A DNA stretch of 64,000 bases from Ignisphaera sp. (GTDB lineage: Archaea; Thermoproteota; Thermoprotei_A; Sulfolobales; Ignisphaeraceae), in assembly GCA_038735125.1 (NCBI GenBank), contig JAVYNU010000005.1:1-64000 (forward strand), written 5' to 3'. Below the pieces are notes generated by a model, which had not been told where the DNA came from, did not search any database, and was given only the letters and a program-made list of their open reading frames with translations. Both the position numbers and the translations under genes were made by a program. This document shows, piece by piece, positions 45,873-55,801 of this stretch; position 1 is the stretch's first letter; every line of letters begins with the position of its first letter.

Positions 45873-48236
45873 TTATTTTCTTTTTATTGTCCATCCGATT
45901 GCTATTCCGATTGCTAGGAGCGCTATTGCTATTACTGTTGTTGTTGTCCATTCTGTTACTGTTATTGTTGTTGGTGTTGTTGATACCGTTGTTGATAGTA
46001 CTGTTGACATTATTGTTGCTGTTGTTGGTATTGTAACGCTCTTCTCAACTGTTGCTGTAATGGTGGCAGCCGGCATAGCAGCAGTCTGTGTTGGTGTTTG
46101 TATTGTTGGGGATGTTGTTGGAGGTGTGGTGGTTGTTCTAGGCTGTGTAGCTGGAGATGTTGTTACTCCTGGTGCCCCTAAGATTTTCTTTAGAGCTTCT
46201 TCCGGTACTGTTGGAAATGTTATTGTACCTGGTGGTGGTTCGTTTACAGGTCTGCTTGTAGGTGTATCAATAGATGATTTAACTGGTATTAGGTTACCTA
46301 TCACTATTTGTGCATACTGATTGCCCCACAATTTAAGACCTGCATAGAAGTTATATGCATTTGGCCAGTTAGTCCAATAATCTGTTAATACAGGTAACAA
46401 CTTCTTACAGTCCCCAGTCCATATAACTGGCATGTCTTTTAGCATTGTTAAGATAGCCTCCTTTAAATACATCCTTGCTTCTGAAGATCCAGGTGGACTA
46501 TTCAAAGCTTTTAGTAGTGCTTCATCAAATTTTGGATTGCAATATCTTGCTCCATTTGATGAGTAGTTTCCTATTGGTTTCACATAGTCACATCTCCAAC
46601 TATCAAAATGTATTGGCATAGCATTTGGATCATTACCGCTTATACCCCAGTATGACCCTACCTCAAAAGCACCATAATTAAGTTGTGGTGTCCAGAAACT
46701 GGCAGATTCTAGTGGAACAACTTCAACATCTATTCCAAACTTTCTCCATTGTTCTGCAACAGCAAGTCCAAGGTCTATAGCGTCGTATTCAAAACCTGAC
46801 GGTACATTGAGTTTCATTTTCCATGGTTGTCCATTAGGCAAAAGCCATTTTCCATCTGATCCCCTCTTAAATCCTAGACTTCTCAATATCTGTTCAGCAG
46901 CATCTGGAGCATATCTCCACCATCCTATACCCCAAACCCATAAAATTTCCGGTGTTGTTAAGTTCCTAGTAAGCAAACCCGTGGATCTAGCCCAATTATA
47001 TACCCTAAATGGTATGGATGAATCGAAGACCTTCATCTTTGTTCCATTAGGCAATGTTATCTCAAAATTCAATAGATCATCAAATAGGAGATCAAATGCT
47101 AAGAATGCGGCTGCTGGGTACCCAGCCGCCCCTGGAATTACAGTCATTCTCTGAACACCTTTGTATCCTACTGTCATAACCTCCGTCATGTTAATTGCTA
47201 ATGCAAGTGCCCATCTAACCTGGGTTATGTTATACGGATACTTCATATTATTGAAGTATATGCCTCTGACTGTTGTGTCATAACCCCAGAAGTAGGGGTA
47301 GTATGGTAGCCATGCCTGAACCCTGTCGCCAAGAACCCTTCTTAGAGACTCCCAAGCCTGCCAAGTTGCATCAAATATCCAGTCAAGCTCGCCTCTACTC
47401 ATTGCAAGAACCTTATCAGTCTCTGTTTTGAATACTCTAAACATAACATATTTTGGCCCTGGCCATAAGATAATCTTTTGCTTGTATAAAGGCATTATGG
47501 ATGATCTATTCCAATCATCTCTTCTCTTCCAGAGAAACCAAGTACCACCTGGATCATATGAATGAAGTACATATGGTCCTATGCAAACTGGTGGGTTATA
47601 GAGATTTGCATGTATATTTGTTTCATTTACACCAATTTTTTGGAAGTATCGCATAGGCATCATATAATTGTATATTCCAGGGCCTATGATAGTAAATACA
47701 AGGTAATGGAAATACGGATTAGGCTTCTTAAGCTTTATTACAAGCGTATAGTCATCCACAACCCATGCTGAATCTACCCAAGTATTTAACGTTGCATAAG
47801 CCGACAACTTATTATTTGCTTTAGAAACATTTATAGCGTAAACAACATCCCATGCAGTAAACGGATCTCCATTACTCCAATAGACACCTTTCACAATTTT
47901 TATTGTAAGCATGGTGTAATCGGAACTGTACTGAGGATAGCCATCAGCTAGCCAAGGCATTGTAACGCCAGTTTTATAATCAGTATAATACAGCGTTGAG
48001 AAACACACCTGGTTTATGCCTACCATTGTAGCTTGTGCACCTATAACCCATGAATTAAAGTTATCAGGGTTAGCAATACTACTAACCTGAACATCCAGAA
48101 TAAGAGTTTCTTCTCTTTTGACGCCTGGAGGTAAAGCTAGTTGAGCACTTAGCTTAGGAACATTAATTAGTATTGATACTAAAGACAATAATAGGAACGC
48201 TAATATTAACATAGTAGTTATAGTTTTACTTTTCAT
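45873..48236 (-). CDS. Membrane-anchored extracellular solute-binding protein (family 5)
   Basis: A 787-residue SBP_bac_5 protein. A signal peptide (about 1-30) precedes the binding fold (YWSNGDPFTAWDVVYAIN near 115). After about residue 690 a Thr/Pro-rich stalk (TTTPPTTSPTIQTPTQ) leads to a C-terminal helix (VIAIALLAIGIAIGW) and RK, the usual crenarchaeal way to tether binding proteins. GGGTG lies 7-8 nt before ATG 48236. First gene of the importer operon; ligand not determinable, but probably a glucuronide or oligosaccharide given the neighbours. Confidence 0.93.
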   Translation of the reverse strand: MKSKTITTMLILAFLLLSLVSILINVPKLSAQLALPPGVKREETLILDVQVSSIANPDNFNSWVIGAQATMVGINQVCFSTLYYTDYKTGVTMPWLADGYPQYSSDYTMLTIKIVKGVYWSNGDPFTAWDVVYAINVSKANNKLSAYATLNTWVDSAWVVDDYTLVIKLKKPNPYFHYLVFTIIGPGIYNYMMPMRYFQKIGVNETNIHANLYNPPVCIGPYVLHSYDPGGTWFLWKRRDDWNRSSIMPLYKQKIILWPGPKYVMFRVFKTETDKVLAMSRGELDWIFDATWQAWESLRRVLGDRVQAWLPYYPYFWGYDTTVRGIYFNNMKYPYNITQVRWALALAINMTEVMTVGYKGVQRMTVIPGAAGYPAAAFLAFDLLFDDLLNFEITLPNGTKMKVFDSSIPFRVYNWARSTGLLTRNLTTPEILWVWGIGWWRYAPDAAEQILRSLGFKRGSDGKWLLPNGQPWKMKLNVPSGFEYDAIDLGLAVAEQWRKFGIDVEVVPLESASFWTPQLNYGAFEVGSYWGISGNDPNAMPIHFDSWRCDYVKPIGNYSSNGARYCNPKFDEALLKALNSPPGSSEARMYLKEAILTMLKDMPVIWTGDCKKLLPVLTDYWTNWPNAYNFYAGLKLWGNQYAQIVIGNLIPVKSSIDTPTSRPVNEPPPGTITFPTVPEEALKKILGAPGVTTSPATQPRTTTTPPTTSPTIQTPTQTAAMPAATITATVEKSVTIPTTATIMSTVLSTTVSTTPTTITVTEWTTTTVIAIALLAIGIAIGWTIKRK

Positions 48237-48329
48237 ATTGTAACACCCATTTCACGCATTAAAATATGTAAAGTTAAAAATTTTTATGAAAAATAACGTT
48301 AATGAGAGTGTTAAAACAGCAGTATAATA

Positions 48330-50069
48330 TTACTTTATATACGATGGGATTTTGTTAAATAATGCTGATACTATTATAGCGGATAATTTTGGCTGTCTAT
48401 CTCTTGTGTAAATACCTTTTCTATTTAATATTGTTCTACGTGGGCTTTGGGGTGTTCTGAAGTCTGCGAAATTCCATATGTGCAGCCCTACTACATAGTC
48501 TTTCTTCATAAGTGCTTCAATGTAGTTTTTGAGGAGCTCTGCTTGATATTCCTCTGACCACATCTGTGGTGGGTCGCTATGCAAGCCTAGAATTGCGTCT
48601 GCTCCAAACTCTGTTAGTATTATTGGTTTTTCTGGGAATTTGCTGTGTATTTGTTCGAGCTCATTCAACATACTCTCCACACCTTTTTGTATATCTCCCC
48701 ATTCGGAGTACCAGCCACGGTAGTAGTTAAGCGATATGACATCGACATAGCTTAGTGCAAGGTCTTTAACTGATCTGTGAGAGGCAAAGGTTGTTGGCCT
48801 TGTCGGATCGATGGATTTTGTAAACTCTGAGAGTTTTCTTATAGCCTCTGCAACTTCTGGTATGTCGCTTGTGGGTTCATTCATAACGCTATACATTATT
48901 ACTGAAGGTCTATTCTTGTGCTGTCTAATCATTTCTTCTATGAATTTCTTTGCTTTTGTCAAATACTCTTCATTGCTGAACAGCTTTGCAATATCCTCAT
49001 TGCTGAGAAGCCTTTCCATGCCTGAGTAGCATAGAGGTGGCTCTAGAATAACCATAAAGCCGAATTCGTCTGCTAGATCTAGATGCTCGTTAGAGTATGG
49101 GTAGTGGGAGGTTCTAAATGAATTTGCGCCTATTTTTTTCATAAGATAGAAGTCTCTTACAAGAACAGCTCCTGGAAGATACTTACCTGTAACAGGAAAG
49201 TCCTCATGTCTACCAAAACCTTTGAGAAACACTGGCCTATCGTTTAGGTATATTTTTCCGTTTCTTACCACAACACTTCTAAAACCAATCCGCTCGTAAA
49301 CAGCATCCCTCAAGATGTTGTCAACGTAAACCTCAACAACAAAGCTATATAGATTCGGCTCTTCAGGTCCCCAAGGCTTTACACCATCATATCTCTTCTC
49401 AAATTTCAATACACCAGGTTTAGCATTTCTGATATAGTCCTCTGAGATAACCTTGCCTAGCTCTTTATCCATGAGAGCAACTCTAACATCAACTTCTCTA
49501 TCACATACTATCTCAATATCTGCTTTAAGGGCTCCACTATGATCTGTAACAATTGTTACATCATCTACATGACAAACATCAGTAAATTCCAAGTAAACAG
49601 GTCTGTGTATACCACCATAGTGAAAGAAGTCAAAGACAGTTAAATTAAGTTCCTTTGCTGGAGGTATATTGAGTATCGATGGAGTGTTATCTATTCTTAC
49701 CACAACTTTGTTAAGATCGCCAAATCTTATGCTATCTACCCTAAACTTGAATTGAGTAAAAGATCCTTCATGCTCACCAACAAACTTCTCATTCATCCAT
49801 ACACTAGTTTTATATCCAGCACCTTCAAATACAATCCAAGCCTCTTTACCATCTAAGAGTCTATCAACATAAAAATTCTTTTGATACCATGCAACACCTG
49901 TAAACTGATCCCATTCAGGGTTTTGCTCATTCCAAGACGATGGAACATATATTAAATCGCTAGATTCAAAACCCCTGAACCAACCCTCTTTATCGCCAAT
50001 GAGATTTCTATCAATTCTAAATTTCCAGAAGCCTTCGAGAGGTATTCTTGGTCTAAACAATGATTTCAT
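48330..50069 (-). CDS. Beta-glucuronidase, GH2
   Basis: A 579-residue family 2 glycosidase with jelly-roll, Ig-like and TIM-barrel domains. The acid/base is E398 (SVMNEPTS) and the nucleophile E487 (ILTEFGADAILGLH). The stretch LGLHSDPPQMWSEEYQ and the late WNFADF and GIYTRDRQPK are specific to beta-glucuronidases. The N549-x-K551 pair, which binds the uronate carboxylate in GUS, is present, so glucuronides rather than galactosides are the likely substrates. No signal peptide: it acts in the cytoplasm on imported material. Confidence 0.93.
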   Translation of the reverse strand: MKSLFRPRIPLEGFWKFRIDRNLIGDKEGWFRGFESSDLIYVPSSWNEQNPEWDQFTGVAWYQKNFYVDRLLDGKEAWIVFEGAGYKTSVWMNEKFVGEHEGSFTQFKFRVDSIRFGDLNKVVVRIDNTPSILNIPPAKELNLTVFDFFHYGGIHRPVYLEFTDVCHVDDVTIVTDHSGALKADIEIVCDREVDVRVALMDKELGKVISEDYIRNAKPGVLKFEKRYDGVKPWGPEEPNLYSFVVEVYVDNILRDAVYERIGFRSVVVRNGKIYLNDRPVFLKGFGRHEDFPVTGKYLPGAVLVRDFYLMKKIGANSFRTSHYPYSNEHLDLADEFGFMVILEPPLCYSGMERLLSNEDIAKLFSNEEYLTKAKKFIEEMIRQHKNRPSVIMYSVMNEPTSDIPEVAEAIRKLSEFTKSIDPTRPTTFASHRSVKDLALSYVDVISLNYYRGWYSEWGDIQKGVESMLNELEQIHSKFPEKPIILTEFGADAILGLHSDPPQMWSEEYQAELLKNYIEALMKKDYVVGLHIWNFADFRTPQSPRRTILNRKGIYTRDRQPKLSAIIVSALFNKIPSYIK

Positions 50070-50100
50070 AGTTTCACATGTAATAATATGATAGAGGGGG

Positions 50101-50110
50101 TATAAAAATA
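50101..50110 (-). promoter_or_regulatory. TATA box for beta-glucuronidase gene
   Basis: TATTTTTATA on the minus strand, about 26 nt before an expected start site at 50075-50078 and the ATG at 50069. The mRNA would be nearly leaderless, suggesting the GUS gene has its own promoter separate from the transaldolase-like gene. Confidence 0.6.
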
Positions 50111-50150
50111 TTCAATGACTACAAATTATGATTTATTAAAAAGATTTTAA

Positions 50151-52298
50151 TTATGCCAACGATTTTAATGCGTCAATAATTCTCGATCTGAATGTGAGAT
50201 ACTCTTCGGTGAATTCATGCATGGTCTTTGCTGATGGTCCATAAGATGGCCATTCATTTACACCTAGCCCTCTACTCCCATAGTCTCTATCAATGCCGGC
50301 CTTCTTTAGAAGCTCGTTGACCTCTGGCGATGCCTCATATGCCTTCACAAAGTCTTCCATTTGCATCAATATCTCAAGATATTTTCTTGGTAGTTGCTGA
50401 TATATAGACTCTCTCAGATCTTCTAATGCAATGTTCTTCTTGGTGACCTCTTCAGTTACACTTAGTTGGTGGTCTGGGAACTCCGTGTTTGTCATGTTTC
50501 TAGATGCAAATGTGTATAGGGTGTCTATAGGCTTTCTTTTTGATGCTGGAAGCAGGTCTATTCTGTCCATAACAAGTTCTGCTTCTTCTCTTGTTAATCC
50601 ATATTCTCTGATTAGGTAGTTAATCCACTTCTCTCTATTCCATGGAGCAAACATTATTTCGTATACTCTTTGAGCTACAAATGTGCCTGAAAGCCTCAAG
50701 GCCTCTTCTATAGGCTGTAGATTGTTCAATGCATCTTCTCTCGATTTATACAAGCCCAATTCAACCAAGGCATCTATAAATGTGTCTCTCAGTAGGTTTC
50801 TACCCAAGACTCTTCTACTAGTTAAGAAGCTTGCAACGCTCTTCAAGTCTTTCTTCTTCATTTCTTGCCACACATTATCCTTTACTCCAAGGCCCTTAGC
50901 AAGCTTCTCTAACACAGCATTTCTTTTACTTTCATCAGCTCTTTCCATTGCTTTCAATAGAAGTTGCGCAGCAAACTCCTCTCTCAAATGATCCTCTAGT
51001 CTACCACCCATATTAGTATCATATGTTTGTGTTGGTATAATACCCTTTCTAATAGCCTTCGCCATTCCCCTTATAGCTGCAAAACCGATTACAACTTCTT
51101 GGGAAACTGTAAAGCTAACAGTTATGTTTTGGCCAACACCCATCTCGTTGATTCTCTCAGCAATATCTATAGCAGCTGGATAAGCAGCTGCAACCTTTAC
51201 AACAAGATTTGCCCTACCCTTCTCCGGTACGTTATAACCCCACCAAAGATACTCATCATATACACCCAAGTCCCTCTCCAATCTTGAAACAAATGTCTTA
51301 ACAGCTTCAACGCTTTTTTCAACATCATTTGCTATAAGTGGGTTTAGCTGATAGCTAACAAGACCATCGTGATATTTGGAGAGTATGAATGGCACTCTAA
51401 ACACGTAGAAGTTGTCCATTAAAGCAAATCTGGTAGCCTCCATAGCAATGTCATCAGCGTATTTCTCGGGCTCTTTAAACCACTCTGGGTGTTCTTTAGC
51501 TAAAACATTTTTTGCATACTTCTTGAACTTCTCTAGAAGCTCTGGATCATCGTTGTATGCAACAGCTGCTAAGGGGGGATTTGTGGATACCTGTACAAAT
51601 CCTAAGTGCCTTAGAAATCTTAGCCCTAGTGCATAATCGTTTCCAAATTTGCATAAACCAGCTTCATATGCTTTTCTATAGAATAGATTTCTTATTTGAC
51701 TAGCCATAGCATTGATGTAGCTTCTAGCTATAGAACTTCTATCAATTTTCTTTGAAACCTCTTGAGCAACCCTCGCAGCAAGACTCTTACCCTTATTAAT
51801 CTTCATCAAATCATTTAATTGCATATCTATCACAGCTTCCATTATCACAGGCTCTCCAAGTTCTTGTCTTTCAAGAGATTCGAAATAGTCAAGGGCGTTA
51901 GTCAAATACCTAATGAGATTCTCTGCATCTTCACTACCATAACCAGCCCATTTACTTTCGGCACCACTCAAATTAAAGATGATTTCGAATAGAGTGTCAT
52001 AGATTCTGAATCTCTTTAAAACAACTTCTTCATTAAGCTTCCCTGAATGGTCTAAAACCTTTTCACTTTTCAGCATATGCTCAACTCTTCTTATGAGAGA
52101 AGAGAATACCTCCTTCGCAATTTTTGCAAACTGTGGGTGGAGTATATGGTCCGCAGCAAGCTTTGTCCAGCCCATTAAAGATGTTTTAATTATATGGTCA
52201 GCATGGTCGATTCGAGGAGGCATAGGTAGTGAAAGAGGCTCAGGCTCCATTTTTTTAACTATGTCAATTACAGTTTCCTTACCTACCTTGCTTCCCAT
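50151..52298 (-). CDS. 715-residue transaldolase-like protein
   Basis: The middle (about 230-440) reads as a transaldolase barrel in order: QVSTNPPLAAVAYN (238-243 core), LNPLI, NLVVKVAAAYPAAIDIAERI with the Schiff-base Lys at K368, GQNITVSFTVSQ (391-400) and MGGRLEDH (431-437). Known transaldolases are 210-340 residues; here about 230 helical residues precede the barrel and about 270 follow. The catalytic Lys and the STNP and NxTxxF strands are kept, so an aldolase or transaldolase reaction is plausible. Within the glucuronide island it may cleave a uronate-derived sugar acid. Substrate unknown. Confidence 0.75.
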   Translation of the reverse strand: MGSKVGKETVIDIVKKMEPEPLSLPMPPRIDHADHIIKTSLMGWTKLAADHILHPQFAKIAKEVFSSLIRRVEHMLKSEKVLDHSGKLNEEVVLKRFRIYDTLFEIIFNLSGAESKWAGYGSEDAENLIRYLTNALDYFESLERQELGEPVIMEAVIDMQLNDLMKINKGKSLAARVAQEVSKKIDRSSIARSYINAMASQIRNLFYRKAYEAGLCKFGNDYALGLRFLRHLGFVQVSTNPPLAAVAYNDDPELLEKFKKYAKNVLAKEHPEWFKEPEKYADDIAMEATRFALMDNFYVFRVPFILSKYHDGLVSYQLNPLIANDVEKSVEAVKTFVSRLERDLGVYDEYLWWGYNVPEKGRANLVVKVAAAYPAAIDIAERINEMGVGQNITVSFTVSQEVVIGFAAIRGMAKAIRKGIIPTQTYDTNMGGRLEDHLREEFAAQLLLKAMERADESKRNAVLEKLAKGLGVKDNVWQEMKKKDLKSVASFLTSRRVLGRNLLRDTFIDALVELGLYKSREDALNNLQPIEEALRLSGTFVAQRVYEIMFAPWNREKWINYLIREYGLTREEAELVMDRIDLLPASKRKPIDTLYTFASRNMTNTEFPDHQLSVTEEVTKKNIALEDLRESIYQQLPRKYLEILMQMEDFVKAYEASPEVNELLKKAGIDRDYGSRGLGVNEWPSYGPSAKTMHEFTEEYLTFRSRIIDALKSLA

Positions 52299-52390
52299 AC
52301 ACCCACCTTACACACAAAAGCTAATTTAATTTTGGAATTAATGAGGCTTGAGTATAAAAACTTTACTGTGGATTAATGTATACTACTCAA

Positions 52391-53317
52391 TTATATTCCT
52401 GCTTGAAGATAGAGCTGAAAAGCACGTAAAAGCACACTTCTAGCAGAATGTACAACCTCCAATGGATGCTGGCCCTCCTCTGGCCTTACCTCAAAGCTTA
52501 TAGCACCTCTATAGCCAATATCGCTTAAAACAGATAGAAGTTTCGCAACATCATGTTCTGTATTCAATGCTCCAGGTCTGTAGAATCCTGGATGAGTGTC
52601 AAGAAGTTTATCCCCTATCTTCTTTGCACAGCCTATATGGATATGACCTATAAACTCTGGATAGGACTTCAGCATTTCTGGGGATTCATTTAGCAGTGGG
52701 GCGTGGCTTAGATCCCACATTATATAAACGTTCTTTACCTGTTCCCTCACCTTCTCAACTATCTTTACAGTTTCTTGCAGAGGGCCTGCAAGTCTCTTCC
52801 TATCCCAGACAACGTCAAATGTCTCCAAATAGAGATTCATGCTATACCTGGCAGCTTCGCTACCAAGCTCAACTAGAGTTTTGACCAATGCCTCTTTCGC
52901 CTTTTCCCTCTCGGGGCCCTCGATATTCGGTCCAGAACAAATGCCAACAGCCCTATAGCCTCTCTCACCAGCAGTTCTAACCTCTCTAAGCAGAACCTCA
53001 ACATTTCTCGCTCTCTCTGCTTCATCGACAGCACTAGGATTAACACCTCTTGTTAAGACAACTGGTTGGAGACCTAATGCAAATTTCTTTCCATATAGCT
53101 TATTCAATTCACTAATTTTCTTCCACTCCACATCATCTATAATCATAACTTCCAATAAATCAAAGTAAGGGTCTTCTAATAAAACCCTGATCTTCTCTGA
53201 GGCACCTTCAGACGTCTTCATAAGTTCTGGAAAAACCATAAATGACACTATCCCTATTTCCCAAGGAAACTTTGTTACAATTTCAAACCCATTCTTCTTT
53301 ATATAACCATACAACAT
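52391..53317 (-). CDS. Xylose-isomerase-like TIM barrel sugar isomerase/epimerase
   Basis: About 309 residues of the AP-endonuclease-2/xylose-isomerase-like fold. Metal-site residues are visible in NLYLETFD (Glu), IMWDLSHAPLL (Asp, His), GHIHIG (His) and ISFEVRPEEG (Glu). ATG 53317 follows GGGGATTGGCT; the frame extends to 53332. It is probably a keto-aldo isomerase or epimerase for a sugar acid of this island. Confidence 0.85.
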   Translation of the reverse strand: MLYGYIKKNGFEIVTKFPWEIGIVSFMVFPELMKTSEGASEKIRVLLEDPYFDLLEVMIIDDVEWKKISELNKLYGKKFALGLQPVVLTRGVNPSAVDEAERARNVEVLLREVRTAGERGYRAVGICSGPNIEGPEREKAKEALVKTLVELGSEAARYSMNLYLETFDVVWDRKRLAGPLQETVKIVEKVREQVKNVYIMWDLSHAPLLNESPEMLKSYPEFIGHIHIGCAKKIGDKLLDTHPGFYRPGALNTEHDVAKLLSVLSDIGYRGAISFEVRPEEGQHPLEVVHSARSVLLRAFQLYLQAGI

Positions 53318-53400
53318 AGCCAATCCCCACAATTCTTATACACTGTGAAATAGATTTAAATTTAAGTTTTTATGCCCTACTAACAGTGAAAGGTGTCACC

Positions 53401-54834
53401 ATGTATCTGGAAAAACTACCTAGACCAGCATTTGGTGTTAGAATCCCTGATATTGTCATCCCCCCAATGTTGAAAGCATTTAAATATTTGAATATTGCCG
53501 GAACTCTCATGCTATCTTTCAATAGGGAGACTGCGCCATCAAGTTTCATATATTCCAACGATCCCAAACTCTTTTATTTTGGCCATACTGGAACATCGAT
53601 AGAAGAATACATTAGCAAAAGTAGAGAATACAGTGCACTACATGGTCTGGTTATAGAGGTTGAGGCAGATCATGTAGCAATTCTTGGAAGTGTTGAAAGA
53701 GCTCTTAAGAAAATTGCTGGAGCCCCTACTCCAGAGCCATTAAGTGAAGCTGAAATAGAGTTTTCTATGCAGTATATAGAGGAGGAATTTAAGGAGGTTA
53801 GAAAGATTGGTGGGGTAGATTTTGTTACTATAGACACATGTGAACTTATAGACTATTCAATTGATTCTTTAAATGATAAAGATGTTTTGAGTTTATATGA
53901 AAACAGAATAGACTTTGAAACTAGAAAAGAACTTGAAAAACGCTATCTAAAGACATTCACATTTGTAGGGGATGATAGACAAATTGAAATTAAATTTGAT
54001 AGAATTTCTCTTGCTAGGTTAGCCTTAAAATACTGGAAAAGCATTGAATATGTTAAAAAAATATTGGAAATAATCGAGAAGTATAATGAAAAGCCTTTTG
54101 GAGTTGAAATAGCATTTGATGAAACACCCAAAGTTTCGGATCTGAAGGATGTTCTATTCTATGTATTAGAGTTAAAGAGAATTGGCGTAAATCCTGATTT
54201 CCTAGCACCAAATATAGGATTTAAGAAAAGAGAGGATTATGACAGTGATGTTGCAAAGCTATATAACTATTTAAGAAATGCACATATATTACTACATTCA
54301 AACAACATTTTAATATCTATCCATTCTGGTAGTGGCCATAATCCATATTCTGACAAAGGGTTTGGGATATGGAGGGTTGTCGGCCAAGCAACCAAAGGTA
54401 TGGTGAAATATAAAATGTCTGGTGTTTTCATACAACTACTCCTAGAGGTTATGTCGAGATTTCCACAAGGCTCTAAAACGAGAAGACTATATGAAGAGAT
54501 ATACGATAGTGTAATAGATCATCTAAAACATGTCATCAAATCTAGATCAGCTTTGTATTCGAAAGAACTCGAGAAACTTCTTGAAAAATATGAGAATTGT
54601 TCTGAATGTTATAGAAATCCAAGGGCAGATATATTTAGACATTACTTCTATGTGTTCCAAGCATTGAGAGAAGGAGACAAAAGATTCCTAAGAGAAAAAC
54701 TTGTAAACCACTATATAGAAACGTCTGAACTTCAAAAAGCATATGAAAAAGAGGTGGCAGATCTGATAGAGCGACTAGCAAAGGCCATAGGCTACGAAAA
54801 TAACTTACTGAGGTACATAAAATACACTATTTAG
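53401..54834 (+). CDS. UxaE-like tagaturonate/fructuronate epimerase family protein
   Basis: About 477 residues, length as in UxaE (tagaturonate 3-epimerase). The C-terminal signature ILISIHSGSGHNPYSDKG followed by YKMSGVFIQLLLEVM resembles the UxaE HSGSDKFSIYP...KTAGT region, and IEIAFDE-type acidic strands lie upstream. ATG 53401 has GGTG at 5 nt; the frame opens at 53386. It is divergent from the TIM-barrel gene with an 83-bp gap. The motif match is partial, so the exact uronate or sugar epimerised is uncertain. Confidence 0.72.
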   Translation: MYLEKLPRPAFGVRIPDIVIPPMLKAFKYLNIAGTLMLSFNRETAPSSFIYSNDPKLFYFGHTGTSIEEYISKSREYSALHGLVIEVEADHVAILGSVERALKKIAGAPTPEPLSEAEIEFSMQYIEEEFKEVRKIGGVDFVTIDTCELIDYSIDSLNDKDVLSLYENRIDFETRKELEKRYLKTFTFVGDDRQIEIKFDRISLARLALKYWKSIEYVKKILEIIEKYNEKPFGVEIAFDETPKVSDLKDVLFYVLELKRIGVNPDFLAPNIGFKKREDYDSDVAKLYNYLRNAHILLHSNNILISIHSGSGHNPYSDKGFGIWRVVGQATKGMVKYKMSGVFIQLLLEVMSRFPQGSKTRRLYEEIYDSVIDHLKHVIKSRSALYSKELEKLLEKYENCSECYRNPRADIFRHYFYVFQALREGDKRFLREKLVNHYIETSELQKAYEKEVADLIERLAKAIGYENNLLRYIKYTI

Positions 54835-55012
54835 TAAGGTTCATAAAGCGCTGGTAGAAGTAAGTCACCCAAATTGAATGATGAACCAGTCTACGGATCT
54901 ATAAAGACTGTAGGCGGGAAACTGTACAGCTAGAACTGCTAGGTTGAAGCTAGGTGTATAATCCATAAACTTTTTCATTTTCGCTACAGATAGCAGTATC
55001 TTCATGTGGTAA

Positions 55013-55801
55013 TTATATCATGTATTGAGGTATATCATCAGGTGTGTAGGCTATTCGAGGATTTAATCTATTTCTTCTTAGAATTTCTATTACATGAGGA
55101 TATAGAATAACATATTCCTCATCTATAGACTCTAAAAACCTTGGGTGTATCTCCTTTAACCTCTTTTTGAATTGCGCATAGGATTCATCTGTACTAAAGC
55201 TAAGCATTATCGCTGGGTAAACATCTTCTCCAGGTTTAAAGCCTACTTCTACGAGGTTTTCTAATGCTTTGAATTGATATTCGTAGAACTCTGGTCTAGC
55301 TCCTGTTAACATATGGAACTCTTCTTTTGTGGCACCCTTGAAAGATACTCTAACAACTACTCTATGACCTGCAAGAGCTTTTGCATAGCCTTTTTCCTTT
55401 CCTATTAAAAGTCCGTTGGTTTCTAAAATGAATATGTGGTTTGTTTTATCAAAAAGCTCTAAGACCCCTATTAAATGATTAAATGAGAGTGTTGGTTCAC
55501 CTCCACTAAGTCTAATGTATGTATATCCCTTCTTATTTGCAATATCAGAAAGTTTTTCAAACACCTCAACAGGACCATAAAACTCGCCTTTGTCTGCATG
55601 GTGTGTAAATCTCCAGCTCCAGCAGAATTTGCATCTTAGGTTACAGCCCACTACATCTCCTGTTGCTATTCCCCCATACCACCTCCCCCCTCTAAACCTG
55701 TAGTACTTCCTCATTTCAATATTGCCAATAATCTTAGTAACATCTCTTTTAACTGCCTCACCAAGTTTGAAAGGGTCATAGCCTTGCATTCTCCTCGACA
55801 T
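55013..55801 (-). CDS. Radical SAM protein
   Basis: About 262 residues. The cluster motif is GCNLRCKFCW (C-x3-C-x2-C), SAM-site motifs are IRLSGGEPTLSF and ILETNGLL. There is no C-terminal extra cluster. It belongs to a family of archaeal stand-alone radical SAM enzymes of unknown substrate. It overlaps the upstream DNA glycosylase gene by about 26-35 bp (starts at 55801 or 55789 are possible), so the two are co-translated. Confidence 0.88.
   Translation of the reverse strand: MSRRMQGYDPFKLGEAVKRDVTKIIGNIEMRKYYRFRGGRWYGGIATGDVVGCNLRCKFCWSWRFTHHADKGEFYGPVEVFEKLSDIANKKGYTYIRLSGGEPTLSFNHLIGVLELFDKTNHIFILETNGLLIGKEKGYAKALAGHRVVVRVSFKGATKEEFHMLTGARPEFYEYQFKALENLVEVGFKPGEDVYPAIMLSFSTDESYAQFKKRLKEIHPRFLESIDEEYVILYPHVIEILRRNRLNPRIAYTPDDIPQYMI

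Noticed and set aside
45865..46320. Plus-strand ORF rich in Val within the binding-protein gene
   Set aside because: Antisense shadow of the Thr-rich stalk codons (ACA/ACT) of the minus-strand gene.
54835..55012. Candidate C/D-box sRNA (ATGATGA near 54880)
   Set aside because: No matching D box (CTGA) at the right distance and no second box pair.
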